Assembly: GCA_012515235.1 (NCBI GenBank)
Contig: JAAYYU010000252.1
Span: 1-34,567 of the forward strand
Direction of reading: 5' to 3'
Source of the DNA: Candidatus Anammoximicrobium sp.
Lineage (GTDB): Bacteria > Planctomycetota > Planctomycetia > Pirellulales > Pirellulaceae
Length of the DNA: 34,567 nt
In this document: in pieces, positions 1 to 6,950 of the stretch
Position numbering within the stretch: the first letter of the stretch is position 1
How the letters are laid out: every line of letters begins with the position of its first letter
The notes under the pieces: model-generated
What the model saw: the letters and a program-made list of their open reading frames with translations, nothing else
Databases searched by the model: none
Told to the model about the DNA's origin: nothing
Made by a program: the position numbers and the translations under genes

Positions 1-155
1 ACCTCCCGCCGTTAGCCGCCCTCTCATCCAAAATTCACATCGCCCCCGCTCGCCGCGCCCCACGCTGTGAGCGAACAACGCAATTCATCTGAACGCCGGT
101 ACGGAAATTCATCTGAGCGGCGTCGCCCACTGTCACCGCAGAAATGGGACACCCG

Positions 156-836
156 TCAGGCATACTTCTTGATCCACTTTTGGACCGTCGATCTCGGTGT
201 CTTTGTCAACGCGGCAATCTCGCCCAGCGACAACCCACGAGCATGGAACCGAAGGGCACGGGGCAGTTGTTTCTCGCGTCGCCGTTTCTTCTCCCCTGGC
301 TTCTTGTTCCGCGGCCGTCCGCCCTTTTTGCCCTTTTGTCGCCGCCCACGGTCTATCTCGTAGGCTCTCTCTTGTCCCGGCGTTGCATCGGGGTCAAGGG
401 CCGTAACCAATGGAACGTCAAGCGTCCACAAGCGTAGCTCTTCTAGGTCGGATTCGCTTGCCTGAGCGTCTGGGTTGTTGTCGCTGTGATAGTCAAGGTG
501 GCGGATGAACCGATTTGTCGATTCAGCGACCAACTTTTCGCCTGCTTCTGTCGCTTGTCTGGCCGGCTTCCGCAGCCAAGACGGGTCCCAGCCCGAACCT
601 ACATATTTCACCACATCGACGACGACCGCACCCCGCTGTTCCACAGCTTGCCGCAGATTCGCTTCTTGGTCGGACAGGTTGTTTCGGCGTTTCTGCGTGC
701 ATCCCGAAACCCGGCAGCATAGAATCACGTTGTCACCGGGTCGGAGATCGTCAATTGGCCGGATGCAGTTGCTGGCCTTGCCTGCCGGGGTGCCAAGTGC
801 CCATGCTTTCGCGGATAAGCGTTTTCTCTGCGACAC
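156..836 (-). CDS. Serine recombinase (resolvase)-like protein with C-terminal helix-turn-helix
   Basis: Predicted DNA recombinase of the resolvase/invertase type, 226 residues. After an unusual ~38-residue leader, residues 38-115 resemble the catalytic domain: CRVSGCTQ supplies the presumed nucleophile Ser44 with Arg42, and AESTNRFIRH (104-113) looks like the conserved Ser/Arg helix. A basic linker with an AT-hook-like GGRPRNKK (172-179) leads to a helix-turn-helix at about 198-224 (GLSLGEIAALTKTPRSTVQKW). It begins with GTG at 836, preceded by the purine-rich AAGGAAGG. No partner gene, crossover site or flanking repeats are visible, so it may be an orphan or a remnant of an integrated element. 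The catalytic domain is shorter and more divergent than a typical resolvase, so activity is uncertain. Family assignment is by motif only. Confidence 0.7.
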   Translation of the reverse strand: MSQRKRLSAKAWALGTPAGKASNCIRPIDDLRPGDNVILCCRVSGCTQKRRNNLSDQEANLRQAVEQRGAVVVDVVKYVGSGWDPSWLRKPARQATEAGEKLVAESTNRFIRHLDYHSDNNPDAQASESDLEELRLWTLDVPLVTALDPDATPGQERAYEIDRGRRQKGKKGGRPRNKKPGEKKRRREKQLPRALRFHARGLSLGEIAALTKTPRSTVQKWIKKYA

Positions 837-1200
837 GATTCACCTTCCTTTCCGGGCGATCCGGCCGGCCAGGATGGCGGAAGGTGTTGACCAGCCTGGC
901 CGGCGGAGTCTTCGGCGGGAGCAAACCGCCTACCCTTGATGCTCTATATTCGTCCTTGGGCGGAGATTCATCCCGGAGAATTTTGACATCTTGCTGCGGC
1001 CAAGATGGGAGACAGACACGACGAACCACGCCAACCCCGTAATCGCCGTTTAGGCGCCGAGATTCGGCGTCTGTGGGCCGTGTTTGGTGGGGCAGGGGTC
1101 TTAGTCCCTGCCCAACGAAACGCCTAGAGCGACCGTTTGTCGGCCGTTGCCCCCAAGGCACGAAGGCCAAGCGGGCTTCATCGGTGGCCCGCCGGGGCTG
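837..1200. other. Intergenic stretch without a supported gene
   Basis: About 360 bp between the start of the recombinase gene and the end of the small gene at 1201-1467. Open frames here lack a convincing start signal and resemble no family I know. The only structure I see is an inverted repeat, GGGCAGGG (1090-1097) and CCCTGCCC (1106-1113) around an 8-base loop. It is not followed by a T-run, so I do not call it a terminator. Confidence 0.5.
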
Positions 1201-1467
1201 CTACGCGACCTTCTCAACCCCAATGTCGGTGGGTCGCGTGAGTTTGACGACGCCCAACGCTTCGGCGGTTTCCAGGGACCGTTTGACGTAGTAGGCCGCG
1301 TCGCTCTCGTTGGTCTTGCCCCCGGAGGCGGCCACCAGTTGTTCGGCCTTCTTGGCCAGTTCGGCGAGCGTCGTCTTGCTGCCGCGTTTCAGCTCCGCGA
1401 CGACCCGGTCGGCGGCTTTCTGGCGGCTGACCCTCTCGACCTTCGGTTTCTCCACTTGCTTTGCCAT
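1201..1467 (-). CDS. Small conserved-looking protein of unknown function
   Basis: An 88-residue, Lys/Glu/Ala-rich soluble protein. The start at 1467 is well supported by AAGGAG about 8 bases upstream. Residues 1-20 are basic. Residues 20-65 look helical (ELKRGSKTTLAELAKKAEQL) and residues 70-85 carry a short hydrophobic strand-like end (GVVKLTRPTDIGV). That pattern could fit a small winged-helix fold, but no diagnostic motif is present. There is no signal peptide or membrane segment. It points away from the yjbQ gene and is 364 bp from the recombinase, so the context gives no role. I do not recognise the family. Confidence 0.6.
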   Translation of the reverse strand: MAKQVEKPKVERVSRQKAADRVVAELKRGSKTTLAELAKKAEQLVAASGGKTNESDAAYYVKRSLETAEALGVVKLTRPTDIGVEKVA

Positions 1468-1626
1468 GACGTTTGCTCCTTGTAACGAGGTAAAACAGTA
1501 AACATACGTTCACGTCCGATCCCAATTGTAACCGCAGCTCGCATGAAAAAAAGGTCCAGAGTTGAAATCGGCCCACCTGTGGCCGGGCCTCTTGGATCGC
1601 TCCCTTCGCCGCCATATACTGGGCTC

Positions 1627-2049
1627 ATGAAAACACTCACCAAAGAACTCTGGATGGAAGTTCCCCAACGGCGGGCGGTCGTCTCGATCCACAACGAAGT
1701 TGAACGACTGGTTGAAGAAAGCGGCGTCCAGGATGGGTTTGTGCTGATAAACGCCATGCACATCACAGCGTCCGTCTTCATCAACGATGACGAGGCGGGC
1801 CTGCACCACGACTACGAGGTCTGGTTGGAGAAGCTCGCCCCGTTCGATGCGTCGCCGCAGCGATACCACCACAACCGCACGGGCGAAGACAACGCCGATG
1901 CCCACTTGAAAAGGCAGGTCATGGGACGGGAGGTGGTCGTCGCCATCACCCAGGGGAAGCTGCACCTTGGTCCCTGGGAGCACATTTTCTACTTCGAGTT
2001 CGACGGCCGCCGGCGTAAACGTGTGTTGGTCAAGATCATTGGGGAGTAG
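1627..2049 (+). CDS. yjbQ: YjbQ/UPF0047 family protein
   Basis: A cytosolic 140-residue protein of the YjbQ (UPF0047) family; some members show thiamine-phosphate synthase side activity, but the physiological role is unsettled. The family pattern is clear: AMHITASVFIND near residues 43-54, an HHN...GEDN...AH block in the middle, then G..LHLGPWEHIF and EFDGRR.KRVLV at the end. Full length matches the family. I chose ATG 1627 rather than the upstream in-frame ATG at 1543, because homologues begin near the motif MKTLTKELWMEV and the extra 28 residues are low-complexity. A second, truncated copy follows 63 bp downstream. Confidence 0.85.
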   Translation: MKTLTKELWMEVPQRRAVVSIHNEVERLVEESGVQDGFVLINAMHITASVFINDDEAGLHHDYEVWLEKLAPFDASPQRYHHNRTGEDNADAHLKRQVMGREVVVAITQGKLHLGPWEHIFYFEFDGRRRKRVLVKIIGE

Positions 2050-2112
2050 CATCGGTCCCCTCCCCGGACGTTGTGCCCGAAACGGTGAAGCCCGGTATGT
2101 AATGCAATCCAT

Positions 2113-2418
2113 TTGGGGAACGCGATGCACATCACCGCTTCGGTCTTCATCAACGACGACGAACCGGGCCTGCACGAAGACTACCAGCGGTGGCTCGAAC
2201 AACTGGCCCCGTTCGACCCTTCGCCGGAACGCTACCACCACAACCGCACCGGGGAGGACAACGGAGACGCGCATCACAAGCGGCAAGTCATGGGGCGCGA
2301 AGTGGTCGTCGCGATCACCGAAGGCCGCTTGGACTTCGGCCCCTGGGAGCAGATTTTCTACGGCGAATTCGACGGCCGCCGGCCCAAACGCGTGCTGGTC
2401 AAGATCATCGGCGAGTGA
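2113..2418 (+). CDS. N-terminally truncated second YjbQ copy (possible pseudogene)
   Basis: Reads as the last 99 residues of YjbQ; by direct comparison 83 of 99 positions match the intact copy upstream. The similarity begins abruptly at NAMHIT, so the first 41 residues of the intact protein are missing. The frame opens after a TGA at 2086. Possible starts are TTG 2113 or ATG 2125, the latter with GGGGA five bases upstream. Many differences from the first copy are synonymous and the frame is intact to its own stop, so the sequence was under selection for much of its divergence. The missing N-terminal strands should disturb the fold. It could be a decaying duplicate, or a short protein working with the full-length trimer-forming partner. 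Position and identity are seen; fate is inferred. Confidence 0.6.
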   Translation: MGNAMHITASVFINDDEPGLHEDYQRWLEQLAPFDPSPERYHHNRTGEDNGDAHHKRQVMGREVVVAITEGRLDFGPWEQIFYGEFDGRRPKRVLVKIIGE

Positions 2419-2542
2419 GCTGCCACGCCGGTTTGCCGTCCGCGTGGAATCAGGTCATAATCCGGCACCGGCGGCGTTGCTTGGGTCGGTGAGTGCCCGA
2501 AACAACTGCCGGTGATTCCTCCAAACTCTCGCGAATCATACC

Positions 2543-5500
2543 ATGACGACCAACCCTGCTTCCCGGCTGGGCTCCCTCTTGACCCTGGCCTTGTTCGTCT
2601 CCGGAATGCACGCCGCGGACTGGCCCATGTACCGGGCCGACGCGGGGCGGAGCGGCTATTCGCCCGATCCGCTGCCGGGCCAGTTGGAGTTGCGTTGGAC
2701 GCATCAAGCCCCCACGCCGCGTCCCGCCTGGCCGAACTCGATGCGGATCACGTACGACTTCGCTCCGCAGGCAATCATCGCCGGCCGGACGATCGTGTTG
2801 GGCAGCACTGCGGACGACCGCGTGACGGCGTTGGATGCGGAGACCGGCCAGCCGCGTTGGACTTTCTTCACGGGGGGGCCGGTCCGGTTTGCCCCGGCCG
2901 CCTGGCGCGACCGGGTGTTCGTGGGCAGCGACGACGGATGCCTGTATGCGTTGTCGCTGGCGGACGGCCGCCTGTTGTGGCAGCATCGCGGCGGGCCCGG
3001 CGTGCGGATGTGCCTGGGGAACGAACGGCTGATCTCGCGCTGGCCGGCCCGCGGCGGTCCTTTGGTCCTGGACGACACGGTCTACTACACGGCCGGGATC
3101 TGGCCCAGCGAAGGCGTGTACCTGCACGCCTTGGACGCGGCGACCGGCGACGTGCGATGGACGAACGACCGCACGGGCCAGCTGTATCATCCCCAACCGC
3201 ACGGGGGCGCGAACGCCTACAGCGGCGTCGCGCCGCAAGGCTACCTGCTGGCGACGCCCGAACGGATTCTGGTGCCCACCGGCCGCGCCGTCCCGGCCGC
3301 GTTCCGCCGCAACGACGGGGAACTGGAGCACTACCGGCTGCAAGACAACGGCTCGATGGGCGGCGCCCGGGCCGTGCTCGCCGAGCGTTTCGTGATCAAC
3401 GGCGGCTGCTTTCTGGAAACCGAAACCGGCGCGCTGGCGGCTCGCGCGGGCCGCGGCGTGTTCAGTGCGCTGCCCGACGGAGTGCTGCAGTTCACCGGGA
3501 CCACGCTGCTGGCGTACCGCTGGGCCGACGTGGATGCGACCGACCGCAAAGGCCGAGCTGTCCGCTATCGGGGACTCAAAGAATACGCCGAAATCACCTT
3601 GGCCGACGCTCCGGAAGCGGTGCGCCGAGCGGAGCAGGTCGTGCAGAGCCTGCCCGGGCTGAAAAATCTGTTCCAAGCTGAAGTGCGGTTCAAGGAAGCC
3701 GACGAAAACGTGGCGCGGCAAACGGGCCTGGAACGCGCCTTGGCCCAGGCGCGGCCGGACGTCGAGCGGTTGGGGGCGGACGTCGAGCCGTTCCAGGCTG
3801 CGGCCTACGAGCGGACGAACGAAGTCATCGCAGCCGGGCACGAAGCGGTCTGCGGCTCGCCGGAACGCGTGTCGATTGTGGATCTGGAACAACAGCAGGT
3901 CCGCTGGTCGCAAGCCGTCGAGGGCCGCGCGGTCGGGCTGGCCGCCGCCAACGGCCTGCTGGTGGTGTGCACGACCAGCGGAGCCGTCTACTGTTTCGCT
4001 GCGCCGACTCCGGCCGCGCAGAATTCGGCCAGGGCGGCCAGCGCCGCCGACGCTCCGGCCGCAGCGCCGGCCGAGAGCCCGCCAGCTCACGCCGGCGACG
4101 CCCTGGCCGCCCAGGCGGCCGACGAGATCCTGCACAAGAGCGGCCTCCAGGAAGGCCTCTGCCTGGACCTCGGCTGCGGCAGCGGGCAGCTCGCGCTGGA
4201 ACTGGTCCGCCGCTCGTCGTTGTACGTCATCGGCATCGAGGACGATCCGCAGCAGGTCGCCCGCGCCCGGCAGCGACTGGTCGCGGCGGGCGTCTACGGC
4301 ACGCGCGCCAGCATTCACCAGGCAGACCCCAACGCCACCGGCTGTCCGCGTTACATCGCCAACCTGATCGTCTCGTCGCGGCGACTGGCCGAGGCGTCCT
4401 TCCTGCTGAATCCGGACGAAATCCAACGGTTGCAGCGGCCCTCTGGCGGCGTCGTCTGCCTGGGGACGCGGGGCAGCCTGGAGATCCAGCGCCGGGGGCC
4501 GCTGGACGGCGCCGGCCAGTGGACGCACCAGAACGCCGACCCGGCCAATACGCTGTGTTCCGGCGACCAGTTGGTCCGCGGTCCGTTGGAGACGTCCTGG
4601 TTTCGCGACAGCGTGCTGGAGATCCCCGACCGGCACGCCCAAGGTCCGGCGCCGCTGTTCAGCCAGGGGCATCTGGTGGTCGAAGGCGTGCATGGCGTGT
4701 GCGCCTTGGACGCCTACAACGGCCGCACGCGCTGGGTCTATCCGATTCCCGGCATTCTGGCGGATTGGGACGGCGTTCATCACGATGTCGGCGTGGGCGA
4801 CACGGGCAGCAATTTCTGCCTCAGCGGCGACGCAGTCTTCGTGCGGACGGCCGACCGTTGCCTGAAGATCGACCTGGCAAACGGCCGCAAGAGCGCCGAG
4901 TTTCCGACGCCGGTCGAGGCCGGGGCCGAAAATCGCGATTGGGGCTTCGTGGCCTATGCGGACGGCCTCCTGTTCGGTTCCGTGCTGAACCGTCAGCACA
5001 CGGTCAGCCCGCGGTACGGCGACATCCGCTTGCGGACCGAGTCGGTATTGTTGTTCGCCCTGGACGCGGCGACCGGGCAACTGCGGTGGCAGTATCGCCC
5101 GCAGCATTCAATCCGCAACAACGCCATCGCCGTCGCCGGCGGCCGGGTGTACCTGATCGACCGTCCGCTGTCGATGGCCGACCGCATCACCGAGCCGAAA
5201 CCGAACGGCAAGCACCGACCGTTGCTGAAACCGGGCGAGCATCCCGGCGGAACGCTGCTGGCGCTGGACGCCGGCAGCGGGGCCGTGCTGTGGAAGACCG
5301 ACAAGGACGTTTTCGGCACGCAGTTGGCGGTCAGCGCGCAGCGCGGCGTCGTGCTGATGCACTACCAGGGCGTCAAGCACAATTTCTTCAAGCTGCCGTC
5401 CGAGTTGGGTGGGCGGATGGCGGCGTTTCAGACCGCCACGGGCGCCAGGATCTGGGACATCGCAGCCGACTACCGGACGCGGCCGATCATCAACGGCGAC

Positions 5501-5806
5501 GTGATTTATGCGGAAGGCGGGGCCTGGAAGCTCGCCAGCGGCGAGTCCGTCCCGTGGACCTTTCAGCGTTCCTACGGCTGCGGGCAGATCGCGGCCAGTT
5601 GCCACCTGCTGGTGTTCCGCTCGGCGACGCTCGGCTATCTGGACCTGACCCGCGACGCCGGCACCGAGAATTTTGGCGGCGTGCGCACCGGTTGCTGGTT
5701 CAACGCCATTCCGGCCGGCGGCCTGGTCCTGGTCCCCGATGGCTCGTTCAAGTGCGCCTGCAGCTACCAGACGCAAGCTTGGTTGGCGCTGCAATCCCGC
5801 GAGTAG
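2543..5806 (+). CDS. Exported PQQ-like beta-propeller protein with an inserted methyltransferase-like domain
   Basis: A 1087-residue protein that begins with a Sec-type signal peptide (cleavage near MHA-ADW, residue 24) followed by DWPMYRADAGRSGYS, typical of planctomycete PQQ/BamB-like propellers. Propeller strands recur as VTALDAETGQPRW, LYALSLADGRLLW and LHALDAATGDVRW in the first ~215 residues, and again after ~700 (CALDAYNGRTRW, LFALDAATGQLRW, LLALDAGSGAVLW). Residues ~345-430 form a charged helical insertion. An Ala/Pro-rich linker then leads to a class I SAM-methyltransferase-like domain at ~520-640: motif I DLGCGSGQ at 542-549 and an acidic strand end GIEDD. A secreted protein would not normally meet SAM, so this domain may bind another ligand or act before export. 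Fusions of this kind are, to my knowledge, found in Planctomycetota without a proven function. It converges with the sigma-54 activator gene, 44 bp away. Confidence 0.85.
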   Translation: MTTNPASRLGSLLTLALFVSGMHAADWPMYRADAGRSGYSPDPLPGQLELRWTHQAPTPRPAWPNSMRITYDFAPQAIIAGRTIVLGSTADDRVTALDAETGQPRWTFFTGGPVRFAPAAWRDRVFVGSDDGCLYALSLADGRLLWQHRGGPGVRMCLGNERLISRWPARGGPLVLDDTVYYTAGIWPSEGVYLHALDAATGDVRWTNDRTGQLYHPQPHGGANAYSGVAPQGYLLATPERILVPTGRAVPAAFRRNDGELEHYRLQDNGSMGGARAVLAERFVINGGCFLETETGALAARAGRGVFSALPDGVLQFTGTTLLAYRWADVDATDRKGRAVRYRGLKEYAEITLADAPEAVRRAEQVVQSLPGLKNLFQAEVRFKEADENVARQTGLERALAQARPDVERLGADVEPFQAAAYERTNEVIAAGHEAVCGSPERVSIVDLEQQQVRWSQAVEGRAVGLAAANGLLVVCTTSGAVYCFAAPTPAAQNSARAASAADAPAAAPAESPPAHAGDALAAQAADEILHKSGLQEGLCLDLGCGSGQLALELVRRSSLYVIGIEDDPQQVARARQRLVAAGVYGTRASIHQADPNATGCPRYIANLIVSSRRLAEASFLLNPDEIQRLQRPSGGVVCLGTRGSLEIQRRGPLDGAGQWTHQNADPANTLCSGDQLVRGPLETSWFRDSVLEIPDRHAQGPAPLFSQGHLVVEGVHGVCALDAYNGRTRWVYPIPGILADWDGVHHDVGVGDTGSNFCLSGDAVFVRTADRCLKIDLANGRKSAEFPTPVEAGAENRDWGFVAYADGLLFGSVLNRQHTVSPRYGDIRLRTESVLLFALDAATGQLRWQYRPQHSIRNNAIAVAGGRVYLIDRPLSMADRITEPKPNGKHRPLLKPGEHPGGTLLALDAGSGAVLWKTDKDVFGTQLAVSAQRGVVLMHYQGVKHNFFKLPSELGGRMAAFQTATGARIWDIAADYRTRPIINGDVIYAEGGAWKLASGESVPWTFQRSYGCGQIAASCHLLVFRSATLGYLDLTRDAGTENFGGVRTGCWFNAIPAGGLVLVPDGSFKCACSYQTQAWLALQSRE

Positions 5807-5850
5807 GGCGGGACAGCGCCGCGGGGCGGGCTTCCGGCCGGGGATTCACA

Positions 5851-6921
5851 CTACGTCTTGTCCGCCGCGTCGATGTCGTACTCCTTGAGTTTCTTGTGCA
5901 GCGTGTTGCGGTTGATTCCCAAGCGCGTGGCGGCCTTGGACTGGATCCGGTTGCAGCTGGCCAGGACCTGGACGATCAATTCCCGTTCCACGCGGTCCAC
6001 GATCCGTTCGTGCAAATCGTCGGCTTCGGGGCCGGCGGCGGCCAGGCCCTGTTGGACGACTTCGGCGACCAGGGTCTCCAGATCGACACCGCGAATCTCG
6101 CCCTGGCGCGGGCGTTCCTTGCCCGTTACCGCGCCGGGCAACAAATCCTGCGTCAACTCGTCGCCTTCGGCCATCACGACGGCCCGCTCGACATAGTTCT
6201 GAAGTTCGCGGACGTTGCCGGGCCAATGGTAATCCTGCAGGGCCTCCTGCGCCTCGCGCTGGACGTGCAGCACATAGCGGTCGTTGGCTTCGTTGTAGTA
6301 GTGCAGGAAGTGGTGCAGCAGTTCCGGGATGTCCTCGCGCCGCATCCGCAGCGGGGGAATCTCGATCGGCACCACGTTCAAACGCCAGTACAGGTCCTCG
6401 CGGAACCGGTCCGCCTCGACGGCGGCCAGCAGATCGCGGTTGCTGGCGGCGATCACGCGGGTATCGACGCGCACCGTCTGGGTGTCGCCGACGCGCTCAA
6501 ACTCCTGCTCCTGCAGGACGCGCAGCAGCTTGACCTGCAAGTGCTGCGTGGTGCTGTTGATCTCGTCCAGGAAGATCGTGCCGGTGTGCGCCGCCTCGAA
6601 GCGGCCGATGCGGTTGTTGACGGCGCCCGTAAAGGCTCCGCGCACGTGCCCGAACAACTCGCTCTCCAGCAGGCTTTCGCTGAGCGCTCCGCAATTCACC
6701 TTGACGTACGGGCCCGTGCTGCGGTTGCTCAGGCGGTGAATGGCGGTCGCGATCAGTTCTTTGCCGGTGCCGGTTTCGCCGAGCAGCAGGACGGAAGCCT
6801 GGCTGCGGGCCACGCGCCGCGTCAGGCGATAGACCCGCTGCATGGCCTTGCTGTTCCCGATCAGGCCGGGAATCGGCGGGCCGTTCTCGTCCAGGATTGG
6901 GGGGGGGCCATAGGCAGCCAT
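5851..6921 (-). CDS. Sigma-54 interaction (NtrC-type AAA+) transcriptional activator without receiver domain
   Basis: A 356-residue activator that hydrolyses ATP to open sigma-54 RNA polymerase promoters. The AAA+ core is complete: Walker A GETGTGKE (48-55), the sigma-54 contacting loop GAFTGA (95-100), Walker B GTIFLDE (114-120) and the arginine-finger region FREDLYWRLN (173-182). A Fis-type helix-turn-helix sits at ~326-348 (SKAATRLGINRNTLHKKLKE). Only ~20 residues precede the AAA+ core, so the usual receiver or sensor domain is absent. Control must come from a partner protein, from expression, or it may be constitutive, as in PspF-type activators. It begins 29 bp after the HEAT protein gene on the same strand and is probably the last gene of the argH operon. 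Confidence 0.93.
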   Translation of the reverse strand: MAAYGPPPILDENGPPIPGLIGNSKAMQRVYRLTRRVARSQASVLLLGETGTGKELIATAIHRLSNRSTGPYVKVNCGALSESLLESELFGHVRGAFTGAVNNRIGRFEAAHTGTIFLDEINSTTQHLQVKLLRVLQEQEFERVGDTQTVRVDTRVIAASNRDLLAAVEADRFREDLYWRLNVVPIEIPPLRMRREDIPELLHHFLHYYNEANDRYVLHVQREAQEALQDYHWPGNVRELQNYVERAVVMAEGDELTQDLLPGAVTGKERPRQGEIRGVDLETLVAEVVQQGLAAAGPEADDLHERIVDRVERELIVQVLASCNRIQSKAATRLGINRNTLHKKLKEYDIDAADKT

Positions 6922-6950
6922 CGCTGGTCATCCTGCTCGCGAACCATCGC

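Noticed and set aside
67..363. Small frame with repeated NSSERR near the left edge
   Set aside because: The repeat reflects a short AATTCATCTGA duplication; most of the frame lies antisense to the recombinase gene.
1090..1113. GGGCAGGG/CCCTGCCC hairpin considered as terminator
   Set aside because: No T-run on either side and an 8-base loop; it may be a dispersed hairpin but only one copy is seen.
2450..5107. 885-codon open frame antisense to the PQQ propeller gene
   Set aside because: Arg/Gln/Ala/Val-rich with no motif or start signal; its composition is the GC-driven reflection of the real gene, which has a signal peptide and propeller repeats.
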